From Streptomyces longisporoflavus (GTDB lineage: Bacteria > Actinomycetota > Actinomycetes > Streptomycetales > Streptomycetaceae): DNA of 64,000 bases. The position numbers and the translations under genes were made by a program. Positions 1 through 8,908 of this stretch are shown piece by piece (position 1 is the stretch's first letter; every line of letters begins with the position of its first letter). The notes under the pieces were generated by a model that saw nothing but the letters and a program-made list of their open reading frames with translations, had not been told where the DNA came from and searched no databases. The stretch covers positions 62,001-126,000 of the forward strand of contig NZ_BMTR01000014.1 in assembly GCF_014649775.1 (NCBI RefSeq), given 5' to 3'.

Positions 1-471
1 GATCTCCTCCATGACGTTCTGCAGCTCCTCGCGCTCCCTGAACGCGTGGAACACCGGGGTGATCCCGCCCAGTTCGAGCGGATACGAGCCGAGGAACATC
101 AGGTGGTTGAGGACGCGGTTCAGCTCGGCGAGCAGCGTGCGCATCCAGACGGCGCGCTCGGGCACCTCCATGCCGAGCATCCGCTCCACGGCAAGGACGA
201 CGCCGAGTTCGTTCGAGAACGCGGAAAGCCAGTCGTGCCGGTTGGCGAGCACCACGATCTGCCGGTAGTCGCGCGCTTCGAAGAGCTTCTCCGCACCGCG
301 GTGCATATAGCCGATGACCGGTTCCGCCTGCTGGATCCGCTCGCCGTCCAGGACGAGGCGCAGCCGCAGCACGCCGTGTGTGGACGGGTGCTGCGGGCCG
401 ATGTTGAGCACCATGTCGGTGCTCTCCGCGGCGCCGCCGATGCCGAGCGTGGTCTCCGTCGTGGGGCTCAT
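1..471 (-). CDS. nuoD: NADH-quinone oxidoreductase subunit D (nuoD paralogue), 5' part only
   Basis: The gene begins at the ATG at 471 and runs off the left edge, so only the first 157 residues are visible. They contain the NuoD signatures NIGPQHPSTHGVLR near residue 23, GYMHRGAEK near residue 54 and the NRVLNHLMFLG stretch near residue 120. NuoD is the 49-kDa-type subunit of the peripheral arm of complex I and helps form the quinone site at the cytoplasmic membrane. Streptomyces often carry a second nuoD outside the main nuo operon, and the non-nuo neighbours here suggest that copy. The facing bPH2 genes start 64 bp away, divergently. The missing C-terminus cannot be checked. Confidence 0.9.
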   Translation of the reverse strand, partial: MSPTTETTLGIGGAAESTDMVLNIGPQHPSTHGVLRLRLVLDGERIQQAEPVIGYMHRGAEKLFEARDYRQIVVLANRHDWLSAFSNELGVVLAVERMLGMEVPERAVWMRTLLAELNRVLNHLMFLGSYPLELGGITPVFHAFREREELQNVMEEI

Positions 472-534
472 GCGCGCATTCTCTCGTACGCGCGGCCATA
501 CGCGACTGTCACCTCCGCTACGTACGCTTGGGGC

Positions 535-1044
535 ATGGAAACGGGGACCGCACAGCCGGCACGGCCGGAAGAGTCGGGGGCGGAGCCGGTGTGGACCGGG
601 CTGCCGCGGGGGCTGCTGCGCATGCGGCGGCTGCTCCTCGTGGTGTGGCTCGTGCCGATCGCGGCGGCCGTCGGGGTGCTCCTGTGGATCTTCGCCGGGC
701 CCGGCTGGTCGGCCTTCGCGGCCCTTCCGCTGGCGGTCGTGGCCTGGGGCTGGCCGATGCTCGGGCGCAACTGGCGCTCCTGGCGGTATGCGGAGCGGGC
801 CGACGACCTGCTGATCAGCCGGGGCGTGCTCTGGCGCGAGGAGACGATCGTCCCGTACGGCCGGATGCAGCTCGTCGAGGTGACATCGGGTCCCGTGGAG
901 CGGCACTTCGGCCTGGCCAGCGTGCAGCTGCACACGGCCGCCGCCGCCACGGACGCGCGGATCCCCGGCCTCATCCCCGAGGAGGCCGAACGGCTGCGCG
1001 ACCGGCTCACCGAACTGGGCGAGGCCCGCTCGGCGGGGCTGTGA
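535..1044 (+). CDS. Membrane protein with bacterial PH domain (bPH2, YdbS-like)
   Basis: This 169-aa protein has two predicted membrane helices (about residues 33-53 and 58-77) followed by a bPH2/DUF304 domain from about residue 88, including LLISRGVLWREETIVPYGR. YdbS-type proteins are membrane-anchored bacterial PH-fold proteins of poorly known function. The ATG at 535 is used because the upstream reading frame overlaps the divergent nuoD gene. The stop overlaps the GTG start of the next gene, so the two are probably translationally coupled and form a YdbS/YdbT pair. Function beyond membrane association is not evident. Confidence 0.85.
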   Translation: METGTAQPARPEESGAEPVWTGLPRGLLRMRRLLLVVWLVPIAAAVGVLLWIFAGPGWSAFAALPLAVVAWGWPMLGRNWRSWRYAERADDLLISRGVLWREETIVPYGRMQLVEVTSGPVERHFGLASVQLHTAAAATDARIPGLIPEEAERLRDRLTELGEARSAGL

Positions 1045-2384
1045 GCGGCGTACGGGAGGCGGCCGGGGAAGAACACGCCCCCGGCACCGAGACCGTACGA
1101 GAACGGCGTCTGCACCCCGTCACGCCCCTGCGCCGCGCCTGGGCACCGGTGGCGGTCGTCGTGGGCTTCGCGGTGCACGACCCGAACGGCACGCAGCGAC
1201 GGCTCTCCGAGCTCGCGGTGACCCATCTGCTCGCCGGGGTCGCCGTCGTCCTCCTGGGCGGTGCCTTCTACGGCTTCATGAGCTGGTGGTTCACGCACTT
1301 CGCCGTCACCGGGACCGAACTGCGCATCCGCACCGGACTGATCTTCCGGCGGACCGCGCACATCCGGCTCGACCGGCTCCAGGCGGTGGACGTGACGCAG
1401 CCGCTCGCGGCCCGCATAGCGGGCGTCGCCAAGCTCAAGCTGGACGTCGTCGGGGCGGAGAAGAAGGACGAACTGGCCTATCTGGGCCAGGAGGAAGCAT
1501 CCGCCCTGCGGGCCGAACTGCTCGCGCGGGCGGCCGGTTTCGCACCCGAGACGGCCCACGAGGTCGGTGAGGCGCCGGTCAGCAACCTCGTGCACGTACA
1601 ACCGCGCATGCTCGCGATCTCCCTGGTCCTCACCGGCACGACCTGGGGAATGCTCGTCGCCACGCTCGTCGTGCCGCCCTTGCTGTGGTTCGCCACCCAC
1701 AACCTGTGGACAGTGCTCGCGACCGGACTCCCCATGCTGGGCGGCGCGTTCGCCAGCAGCATCGGGCGGTTCATCGGGGAGTACGACTGGAAGGTGGGCG
1801 AGTCCCCCGACGGCCTGCGCATCGACCACGGCCTGCTCGACAAGGCGCACGAGACGGTGCCGCCGGGCCGCGTACAGACCGTGCGCGTCGTGGAACCGTG
1901 GCTGTGGCGGCGGCGCGGATGGGTGCGGGTGGAGCTGGACGTGGCCGGCTCGTCCAACGGCGTCCTGGTCCCGGTCGCGCCGCGTGAGGTCGCGGAGGCG
2001 GTGATCGCGCGCATCCTGCCGGGCGTCCGGGTCCCTGCTCCGGCCGAGCTGATCCGCCCTCCCGCGCGGGCGGCGTGGTGCCTTCCGGTGTGGTGGAAGG
2101 GGTACGGCCTCGCGGTGACGGACACGGTGTTCGCGGCACGGCACGGGCTGCTGCGCCGCCGCCTGTCCCTGGTGCCGCACGCGAAGGTGCAGAGCGTGCG
2201 CCTGACGCAGGGGCCCTGGGAGCGCTTCAAGGGGGTGGCGGACGTCGAGGTGGACACGGGGGCGAACAAGACGGTGACGGCGCGGTTCCGTCCTGCGGGG
2301 GAGGCGGCCGAGCTGCTGTCCGCCCAGGCGGAGAGATCCCGCACGAGCCGCAGGACGGCGCGGCCTGACCGCTGGATGGCGTGA
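1041..2384 (+). CDS. Multi-domain bPH2 membrane protein (YdbT-like)
   Basis: A 447-aa protein that starts at GTG 1041, overlapping the previous stop by 4 bp. It has repeated modules of paired membrane helices followed by bPH2 domains: one after about residue 90 (LRIRTGLIFRRTAHIRLDR), a second after about residue 260 (LRIDHGLLDKAHETVPPGR) and a third near the C-terminus (AARHGLLRRRLSLVPHAK). The recurring gxRhGll...r...pl.riQ pattern is typical of YdbT. It pairs with the single-domain protein upstream. The biochemical role is unknown, although YdbS/YdbT homologues in Bacillus have been linked to tolerance of antimicrobial compounds. Confidence 0.85.
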   Translation: MSGVREAAGEEHAPGTETVRERRLHPVTPLRRAWAPVAVVVGFAVHDPNGTQRRLSELAVTHLLAGVAVVLLGGAFYGFMSWWFTHFAVTGTELRIRTGLIFRRTAHIRLDRLQAVDVTQPLAARIAGVAKLKLDVVGAEKKDELAYLGQEEASALRAELLARAAGFAPETAHEVGEAPVSNLVHVQPRMLAISLVLTGTTWGMLVATLVVPPLLWFATHNLWTVLATGLPMLGGAFASSIGRFIGEYDWKVGESPDGLRIDHGLLDKAHETVPPGRVQTVRVVEPWLWRRRGWVRVELDVAGSSNGVLVPVAPREVAEAVIARILPGVRVPAPAELIRPPARAAWCLPVWWKGYGLAVTDTVFAARHGLLRRRLSLVPHAKVQSVRLTQGPWERFKGVADVEVDTGANKTVTARFRPAGEAAELLSAQAERSRTSRRTARPDRWMA

Positions 2385-2415
2385 CGGGGCGCCGCCCCAG
2401 ACCCCGACAAGATGC

Positions 2416-2483
2416 CCTCAATCGCCGGCCGGGCTGGATCTATCCAGCCCGGCCGGAAATTTTCAGCCCGTCCGGCGATTGAG
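2416..2483. terminator. Composite hairpin repeat between convergent genes
   Basis: Two overlapping inverted repeats lie between the convergent bPH2 and coiled-coil genes. The inner one pairs 14 bp (2425-2438) with 2443-2456 around a 4-nt loop. The outer one pairs 2416-2436 with 2464-2484 with one mismatch. The outer arms contain the core CGTCCGGCGATTGAGGAC, which resembles an intergenic repeat common in Streptomyces genomes; a related fragment (CTCAAGCTCCGGACGGGCTGA) is near 24186. It probably acts as a bidirectional terminator. It has no U-tract. Confidence 0.7.
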
Positions 2484-2534
2484 GACGAACTCGGCGAAGC
2501 CGGTGAGGACGGCGCCCAAGGCCCAGGGGCCCGC

Positions 2535-3590
2535 TCACGCTCGCAGGGCCGTCCGCAGCTCCGCCACGTCGATCTGCTCGGTCTCGTCATGCGCCGTCAG
2601 GTCGATGACCTGGCCCACGCCCCGCTGCTCGGCATCCCCGCCCGGCGCCTTGAACTCCGCCTCGGCCTCCGCCTTGTGCACGGCGAGTGCCTCCTCGCCC
2701 ACGACGTCGGCGAGATCCACGTTCTGGACGGACTCCAGTGCCCCCGCGGACGCCTCGCCCTTCGTACCGAAGAAGTCGAAACCTCCCTGTACGGCCGGAC
2801 GCAGCCTCTGTGCGGGCGGCGCGACGGCGACCGCGCGCTCATGCCCGCCGTACCCCTCGGCCGCCCCGGACTTCCCCCGCGCTTCGTCCCCGTCCGCACT
2901 CTGGCCGGAAATCGCACCCCCGGAGGAGAGCCCGCCCTCACGCGGAAGCCCGCCCTTGCGGGCAAGTCCGTCCTCGCGGGTCGGCTTCGGCGTCAGCCGG
3001 TCGAGCGCCGAGTTCGCCCGCTCGTACAGCGACGGAGGCGCGATCGTCCCCGGACGCACGACGGGGGCCGGCGCCTCGACGCGGGCCGGCGCCTGCTCCC
3101 GGGCCGGTGCCGGCGGCAACGCCCGCGCCGGAGTGGCCGACTCGATGGCGAGCAGCCGCCGCCCCTCAAGCGCACTGGCCCGCTCGGTCTCCGCCGTCGC
3201 GTACCGCCGCAACAGCGCCGCGTGTTCGTTGCGCAGGGCGGCGAGCTCGGCCCGCTTGGAGCGCAGCTTCGTCTCCAGGCGGCCCCGGATCTCGCGGGAC
3301 TCCTCGAGGTCGGACTCGCACTCGGCTATGCGTTCTTCGTAGCGCCACTCGTCGCTCTTGCGGGCCCGGCCCAGCTCGGCGACGCGTTTTCCGGCCGCCA
3401 GGTCCCACTGGCGCATGACGACCGAGCCCACGACGGCTGCCGCTGCCGCCGCGGCGACCAGGCCGCGGAGCACGACGGGTTCCGCGAACAGCCAGGCGCC
3501 GCCGGCGCAGACAAGAGAGAGGCCTGCGACCGTCGAGGGAGGAAGCAGCCTGTGCAAGGGTGGGGAATGGCGGTGACGTCCACGTGGCAT
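2535..3590 (-). CDS. Membrane-anchored coiled-coil protein of unknown function
   Basis: A 351-aa protein starting at ATG 3590 (MPRGRHRHSPPLHR). After a short basic N-terminus there are two close hydrophobic segments (about residues 20-60). A charged, heptad-like coiled coil rich in E, R and A follows (about residues 65-160). The rest is a low-complexity Pro/Ala/Gly-rich region ending in an acidic tail. I recognise no enzymatic motif. The layout suggests a cytoplasmic-membrane scaffold with a cytosolic coiled coil. It faces the bPH2 pair convergently across the hairpin at 2416-2483, and the gene is isolated from the osmoprotectant operon by about 150 bp. Confidence 0.75.
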   Translation of the reverse strand: MPRGRHRHSPPLHRLLPPSTVAGLSLVCAGGAWLFAEPVVLRGLVAAAAAAAVVGSVVMRQWDLAAGKRVAELGRARKSDEWRYEERIAECESDLEESREIRGRLETKLRSKRAELAALRNEHAALLRRYATAETERASALEGRRLLAIESATPARALPPAPAREQAPARVEAPAPVVRPGTIAPPSLYERANSALDRLTPKPTREDGLARKGGLPREGGLSSGGAISGQSADGDEARGKSGAAEGYGGHERAVAVAPPAQRLRPAVQGGFDFFGTKGEASAGALESVQNVDLADVVGEEALAVHKAEAEAEFKAPGGDAEQRGVGQVIDLTAHDETEQIDVAELRTALRA

Positions 3591-3742
3591 GGCCAGAAAC
3601 TTACCGCGCGTAGGCGAACTCTGGTGCCCCGCCCGCCAAAAAGACAACGCCACTGTGCCCACTCCCCACCCTTAACGATCCTCTTCGGCCACTCAACTCC
3701 GCTTTCGGACGAGCCACTTCGAGGATGCCGCAGCCGGTCGCG

Positions 3743-4720
3743 CTACTTCTTGATCATTCCCTTCGACTCCAGATACTCCCTGGCGACATCGGCTTCCTTC
3801 TGCCGCTCCACATCGACCTTCCGGTCGAGTTCCGCGAGATCTTCCGTCGTCAGCGCCTTCGTCAGCTTCCCGAGCGCGTCGGCTATCTCCTTGCCGCCCG
3901 CGTCCTTCGCATTCACAACCGGAAGGATGTTGTCCGCGTTCTGCAGCTTCTTGTCGTCCTCAAGGGCCACAAGTCCGAAGCTGTCGAGCGTCGCGTCGGT
4001 GGTCGTGGTCAGCACCACCTGGTCCGTGCCGTTCTTGACGGCCTGCTTCGACTGCGTGGTACCGACGCCCTTGGGGTCGATTCCCGCGACATCGATGCCG
4101 TACGTCTTCTTGAGTCCCGGAGCGCAGAACGGCCGCGACTCGCATTCGTCACTCGCGGCGATCTTGACCTTCTCGCCGGACTTTCCAAGATCGGAAAGCG
4201 TCTTGAGCTTGTGCTCCTTCGCGTATTCCTTGCTCACCGCGAACGCGTTCTGATCGACCGCCTCACCGACCTCGAGCACCTTCAGGCCCTGCGGTTCGGC
4301 GAGCTTCTTCAGCGCGGCCACCGTGTCGTCCACATCATTCGACGCGACCGGCTCGGCCTTCGGGCCGTTCTTGCCGAGGTTCAGGAACTCGGCGAGCGTC
4401 GCCGCGTATTCCGGAGTGACATCTATCGCGCCCTTCTTCAGCTCGGGTTCGTAGACCTCGCGGTTCTGGACGGTTTTGACCTCCGCGTCATACCCGGCGT
4501 CCTCCAGGACTCCCACATAGAGCTCGGCGAGCACCTTCTGCTCGGTGAAACGGGCCGAGCCGACGACGATCTTGCCCTTGTCGCCCGCCTTGCCCGCGCC
4601 GTCGCCCCCGCCGTCCTTCTCCAGGCTGTCGCCGCCGCACGCGGTGAGCCCCGCGGTCAGCGCCACGACGGCCGCGGCCGCCCCTGCCATCCGTCGCGCG
4701 CGACGCGTTGTGCTGTTCAT
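3743..4720 (-). CDS. Osmoprotectant ABC transporter substrate-binding lipoprotein (ProX/OpuCC type)
   Basis: The 325-aa precursor starts at ATG 4720 and has a basic n-region, a hydrophobic stretch and the lipobox LTAC with the lipidated Cys at residue 28. The mature part begins with a Gly/Asp linker and then has the OpuAC-type fold, with KIVVGSARFTEQKVLAELY and GTTQSKQAVKNGTDQVVL characteristic of quaternary-amine (glycine betaine, choline, carnitine) binding proteins. It is the last gene of a three-gene unit behind two permeases and follows the second permease by about 140 bp. The exact substrate cannot be read from sequence alone. Confidence 0.9.
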   Translation of the reverse strand: MNSTTRRARRMAGAAAAVVALTAGLTACGGDSLEKDGGGDGAGKAGDKGKIVVGSARFTEQKVLAELYVGVLEDAGYDAEVKTVQNREVYEPELKKGAIDVTPEYAATLAEFLNLGKNGPKAEPVASNDVDDTVAALKKLAEPQGLKVLEVGEAVDQNAFAVSKEYAKEHKLKTLSDLGKSGEKVKIAASDECESRPFCAPGLKKTYGIDVAGIDPKGVGTTQSKQAVKNGTDQVVLTTTTDATLDSFGLVALEDDKKLQNADNILPVVNAKDAGGKEIADALGKLTKALTTEDLAELDRKVDVERQKEADVAREYLESKGMIKK

Positions 4721-4858
4721 CGGTGAACCACCATTTCGAAAGCCCTTGGGAACTCGAAAGCCCCTGGAAACACTGATACTGCCGCGATCTACCCGTCGCG
4801 GACTACCTGCCGCCAACCGCCTGCCGCCGACTACCTGCCGCCAACTGCCGCCCGGCGA

Positions 4859-5539
4859 TCACTGCGCGACCCCCGTGCGACCCCGCATGGGGTCGAACAC
4901 CTTCCCCACCACGACGAGCACCACCTCCACGAAGAGCGCGAGCAGCGCCACGAGCAGCGCGCCCGCCACCACCTGGGGCGTGTTCTGCAGGTTGAACCCG
5001 GCCGTGATGATGCGGCCGAGGCCCCCCTCGCCCGCCATGGCGGCCAGCGTCGCCGTGGCGACGACCTGCACGCCCGCGGAACGGACCCCCGTCATGATCA
5101 GCGGGTACGCGAGCGGCAGCTCGACCCGGGCGAACAGCTGGCGGCCACTCATGCCCATACCCCGTGCGGCCTCGATCACCGCCCTGTCGACCTCGCGCAT
5201 CCCGATGTACGCGTTGGTCAGCAGGGGCGGCACCGCGAAAAGCACCAGCGCGATCAGCGTCGGCACGTCCCCGTGCTCGCCGAGCGGAGTGAGCGTGAGC
5301 AGTACAAGCACCGCGAGGGTCGGCACCGCGCGGCCGATGTTCGAGATGTTCACCGCGAGCGCGCCGCCCTTGCCGATGTGGCCGAGATACAGGGCGATCG
5401 GCAGCGCGATCAGGCACGCGACGGCGAGGCACACCCCGCTGAAGTAGAGATGCTCGGCGAGCCGGTGCCACACCCCCTTCTCGCCCTGCCAGTTGGCACT
5501 CGTGGTCAGCCAGTCGTACGCGCCTGTGATCGCGTTCAT
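4859..5539 (-). CDS. Osmoprotectant ABC transporter permease (OpuCD type)
   Basis: A 226-aa integral membrane protein with about six hydrophobic helices and the BPD-transporter EAA loop (EAARGMGMSGRQLFARVELP, residues about 124-143) that docks to the ATPase. It starts at ATG 5539 and overlaps the stop of the preceding permease by 4 bp, so the two are co-translated and likely form the heterodimeric channel. ProX lies downstream. The ATPase gene is not in this transcription unit but divergently placed at 6396. Confidence 0.9.
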   Translation of the reverse strand: MNAITGAYDWLTTSANWQGEKGVWHRLAEHLYFSGVCLAVACLIALPIALYLGHIGKGGALAVNISNIGRAVPTLAVLVLLTLTPLGEHGDVPTLIALVLFAVPPLLTNAYIGMREVDRAVIEAARGMGMSGRQLFARVELPLAYPLIMTGVRSAGVQVVATATLAAMAGEGGLGRIITAGFNLQNTPQVVAGALLVALLALFVEVVLVVVGKVFDPMRGRTGVAQ

Positions 5540-6264
5540 GCAGGTTCAGCCACCTTGGCCGGGCGCTCCGCGCGGGCGGGACGGTTCGTACGTATGCGAC
5601 GGACCCGGGTCCAGGGCGTCAGCCACCGCTGGAGCGCGAGCAGGAGCAGATCGGCGACGACGGCGAGGACCACGCAGAGCGCGGACGCGGTGAGCACCTG
5701 CGCCTTGAAGGTCGTGTCGAGGCCGTCGAGGATCAGCGAACCGAGGCCTCCGTAGTCCACGATCGCGCCCACGGTCGTCAGGGCCACCGTCGAGACCGTG
5801 GTGATGCGGACGCCGGCGAGCAGCGCGGGCAGCGCGAGCGGCAGTTCGACCTCCCACAGCAGCCGCAGCGGGCCGTACCCCATCCCCCTTGCGGCGTCCC
5901 TGGCCTCCTCCGGCACGGCCTGGAGCCCCGCCAGGATGTTGCGCACCAGGATCGTCAGGGAGTACAGCACGAGACCCGTGACGACCAGTGCGGCCGAGAG
6001 CCCGAAGAAGGGCAGCAGGAGCGAGAACATCGCGAGCGAGGGCACGGTGTAGAGCACGGTCGTCACGCCGAGGATCGGGCCCGCGAGGAAGCGCCAGCGC
6101 CGGGCGAGCAGCGCGAGCGGCAGCGAGACGGCCACGCCGATGGCGACCGAGGCGGCGGTGATGCCCACGTGCTGCACGGTGGCGTCGATCAACTCCTGGC
6201 TGCGGGAGCTGACGTACTCCCCGCAGATCCAGTCGTTCGTCACCAGACAGTTCTGTCCGCTCAT
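5536..6264 (-). CDS. Osmoprotectant ABC transporter permease (OpuCB type)
   Basis: A 242-aa membrane protein with an N-terminal periplasmic start (a Cys-containing segment, then SQELIDATVQHVGITAAS), several helices and the EAA loop EARDAARGMGYGPLRLLWEV near residue 130. It is the first gene of the permease-permease-ProX unit and partners the OpuCD-type permease. The C-terminal tail is basic and Arg-rich. The divergent 131-bp gap to the ATPase gene at 6396 must hold the promoters for both directions. I saw no convincing operator there. Confidence 0.9.
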   Translation of the reverse strand: MSGQNCLVTNDWICGEYVSSRSQELIDATVQHVGITAASVAIGVAVSLPLALLARRWRFLAGPILGVTTVLYTVPSLAMFSLLLPFFGLSAALVVTGLVLYSLTILVRNILAGLQAVPEEARDAARGMGYGPLRLLWEVELPLALPALLAGVRITTVSTVALTTVGAIVDYGGLGSLILDGLDTTFKAQVLTASALCVVLAVVADLLLLALQRWLTPWTRVRRIRTNRPARAERPAKVAEPA

Positions 6265-6395
6265 CCGCCCCGCTCCCCCCGCATCCCGATTCCCGAGGCC
6301 GTCTGGCGACCCTAACGCGGGGCACCGACAATCGCCGAGACTCGTCGTACAGGCGCAACATGGGCTTTACACAACGCCCGCAACAATGGGGAATC

Positions 6396-7553
6396 ATGAT
6401 CCGGTTCGAGCACGTCACCAAGCGGTACGAGGACGGCACCACCGCCGTCGACGACCTGTCCTTCGAGGTCGCCGAGGGTGAACTGGTCACGCTCGTCGGC
6501 CCGTCGGGCTGCGGCAAGACGACGACGATGAAGATGGTGAACCGTCTCATCGAGCCGTCGGAGGGCCGGATATTCGTCGAGGGCGAGGACATATCCACCA
6601 CCGACCCGGTCCAACTCCGGCGCCGTATCGGCTATGTCATCCAGCAAGTCGGCCTCTTCCCGCACAAAACGGTCCTGGAGAACACGGCGACCGTGCCGCA
6701 CCTCCTCGGCGTGAAGCGCGGCAAGGCACGCGAGCGCGCCGCCGAACTGCTCGACCTGGTCGGCCTGGACCCCGCCACCTTCGGCGACCGCTACCCCGAG
6801 CAGCTCTCCGGCGGCCAGCGCCAGCGCGTGGGCGTGGCCCGCGCGCTCGCGGCCGATCCGCCGGTGCTCCTGATGGACGAGCCGTTCGGTGCCGTCGACC
6901 CCGTGGTGCGCGAGCACCTGCAGAACGAGTTCCTCCGCCTCCAGCAGGCCGTCCGCAAGACGGTGCTGTTCGTCACGCACGACATCGAGGAGGCCGTCCG
7001 CCTCGGCGACCGCATGGCCGTCTACGGAGAAGGCCGCATCGAGCAGTTCGACACCCCCTCGACGATCCTGGGCGCCCCGTCCAACGACTACGTGGCGGAC
7101 TTCGTCGGCGCCGACCGCGGCCTCAAGCGCCTCTCCGTGACGCCCATCGAGGAGGGCGACCTGGAGCAGCCGCCCGTCCTGCACCTGGACGACCCGCTGC
7201 CCGCGAAGCTCGACGCCCGCTGGGCCGTCGTCCTGGACGGCGAGAACAACCTGCACGGCTGGATCTCCGCCGAACACGCGCACAGCGGCCCGGGGACGGT
7301 ACGGGACCACGCACGCCGCATGGAGGCCTGGCTGCCGGTCGGCGCGACCCTGAAGCAGGCGTTCTCGACGATGCTCCAGCACGACGCGGGCTGGATCGCG
7401 GTCATCGACAAGGACAGCGAGGGCCGCTTCCTCGGCATCCTCACCCCGGCCCGGCTGCACGAGGCGCTGCGCAGGTCCACGGCGGCGGACGGGCGTGACA
7501 TCGCGCGCGGGGACGTCGAGTTGGAGACCATCACGGGCATCGGCAAGAGGTAG
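6396..7553 (+). CDS. Osmoprotectant ABC transporter ATP-binding protein with CBS domains (OpuCA/ProV type)
   Basis: A 385-aa ABC ATPase starting at ATG 6396 (MIRFEHVTKRYEDG). Walker A is GPSGCGKTT near residue 36, the signature is LSGGQRQRVGVARAL near residue 138 and Walker B is VLLMDEPFG near residue 157, followed by the H-loop FVTHDIEEA. The C-terminal 110 residues look like a CBS pair, as in OpuCA/OpuAA, where they sense ionic strength. It powers the divergently transcribed permeases. Separating the ATPase from its permeases across a shared promoter region is unusual, because opuC operons normally begin with the ATPase gene. Confidence 0.9.
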   Translation: MIRFEHVTKRYEDGTTAVDDLSFEVAEGELVTLVGPSGCGKTTTMKMVNRLIEPSEGRIFVEGEDISTTDPVQLRRRIGYVIQQVGLFPHKTVLENTATVPHLLGVKRGKARERAAELLDLVGLDPATFGDRYPEQLSGGQRQRVGVARALAADPPVLLMDEPFGAVDPVVREHLQNEFLRLQQAVRKTVLFVTHDIEEAVRLGDRMAVYGEGRIEQFDTPSTILGAPSNDYVADFVGADRGLKRLSVTPIEEGDLEQPPVLHLDDPLPAKLDARWAVVLDGENNLHGWISAEHAHSGPGTVRDHARRMEAWLPVGATLKQAFSTMLQHDAGWIAVIDKDSEGRFLGILTPARLHEALRRSTAADGRDIARGDVELETITGIGKR

Positions 7554-7596
7554 GGCCCCTGTCGTCGGGGGCCAGCAGCCCCCTCACGCGGCCGGG

Positions 7597-8721
7597 TCAG
7601 GTCTGCTTGCCGCTCAGGCGCCCGCTCATCCACTCCATGGCGGCGGGGATCTCACGGCGCCACGTGTTGAAGTTGTGCCCGCCGCTGTCGAGCGTGATCG
7701 ACGAGACGCGCGTGGGCGGCTTCACCTTGCCGATGAACTTCTCGGTGTCCGCGTAGTTGTCCTCTCCTTGCTTGCTGGTGGTGACGAGGAGGGACGTCTT
7801 GGGCGGCGGCATGCGGTCGAGGTACCACATGAGGTCGGCGCGCCGCTCCGCCTCCTTGTCGCCGTGGAAGAGATCGCCGGTCGTGACGTCGATCGGCGCC
7901 TTGTAGTACGCGGAGAGGCCCGCCCCCGCGGCGTACGTGCCGGGGTGGTGCATGGCGAGCTTCAGTGCGCAGTAGCCGCCCGTGGAGTCCCCGATGACGC
8001 CCCAGCTCCCCGCGGTACGGCCCGCCCTGTAGTGCGCGGAAATGGCGCGGGGCAGGTCCTTCGCGAAGAACGTCTCGGCCTGGGGCCCGCCGGGGATGTC
8101 CACGCACTCCGTGTCCCGCGGCGGCGCCACGGTGGGCCGCATCATTACCAGGATCATCGGCTGCATCAGGCCGCGCTTGGCCTGCTGGTGGACGGTCTGC
8201 GGGTAGTGCAGGCCCTTGATCAGCGCCTCGGCGGTGCCGGGGTAGCCGGTGAGCACCACGGAGACGGGGAACGTGCGCTTCTTGTACCGCGGCTGGAAGT
8301 ACTCGGGCGGCAGATAGACGTACGCGGGGCTTGCTATGTCCGACTCCTCTCCGCTGACGACGACCCTCTGGATCTGGCCGCCGATCGGGGGCCGGTCGCC
8401 GCCGGACACGTTCACCGGCCGGGTGCCGCGCAGGTCGACCGGGGAACCGCCCCCGGCGGGATCGTGGTCGACGACGACACCGGGGCTCGTCTCCCGGCCG
8501 AAGAGATCCGCCCACGTGGCGTAGAAGCCGAAGGCCTGGTTGGCGGCGAGACCGACCGAGGCGAAGACCGCCAGCTGGGTGGCGAGGAGCAGTCCGACGC
8601 GGCCGGTGACGGCCCGCCAGGAGCGCCCGGCAAGGCGCGGCCAGAGCCAGACGGTGCCGATGAACAGCACGACGGCGAGGAGAACCGCCGACGTGAGGAC
8701 CGCTGTGCTCGTCAGACCCAT
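7597..8721 (-). CDS. Membrane-anchored esterase (esterase D/antigen 85-like alpha/beta hydrolase)
   Basis: A 374-aa protein starting at ATG 8721 (MGLTSTAVLT). Two N-terminal hydrophobic helices (about residues 7-27 and 42-62) anchor an extracytoplasmic alpha/beta-hydrolase domain of the esterase D family. The nucleophile elbow is GDSTGG with Ser246, and the likely catalytic His349 lies in SGGHNFNTW. The family includes secreted carboxylesterases and mycolyltransferase-like proteins; Streptomyces lacks mycolates, so a simple esterase role is more likely. The gene diverges from the MprF-like gene, which suggests a shared cell-envelope theme. The substrate is unknown. Confidence 0.85.
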   Translation of the reverse strand: MGLTSTAVLTSAVLLAVVLFIGTVWLWPRLAGRSWRAVTGRVGLLLATQLAVFASVGLAANQAFGFYATWADLFGRETSPGVVVDHDPAGGGSPVDLRGTRPVNVSGGDRPPIGGQIQRVVVSGEESDIASPAYVYLPPEYFQPRYKKRTFPVSVVLTGYPGTAEALIKGLHYPQTVHQQAKRGLMQPMILVMMRPTVAPPRDTECVDIPGGPQAETFFAKDLPRAISAHYRAGRTAGSWGVIGDSTGGYCALKLAMHHPGTYAAGAGLSAYYKAPIDVTTGDLFHGDKEAERRADLMWYLDRMPPPKTSLLVTTSKQGEDNYADTEKFIGKVKPPTRVSSITLDSGGHNFNTWRREIPAAMEWMSGRLSGKQT

Positions 8722-8908
8722 GAGGTGTTCTGCCTGCGCTTTCTGACTGTTCCGTCGCTTCTGCCCGTCGTTACTTTTCCGGTCTTTTCCGGCGGTTTTC
8801 AGGTCGGGAGTGAACCCGATAACCGGAAGGACCGTCCTAGAGGGCGCAATGTCGCCGGATGCCGTTTTGGTGCCGGATTCAAGCTCTCTCGCAGAACCAC
8901 GGGATGCG

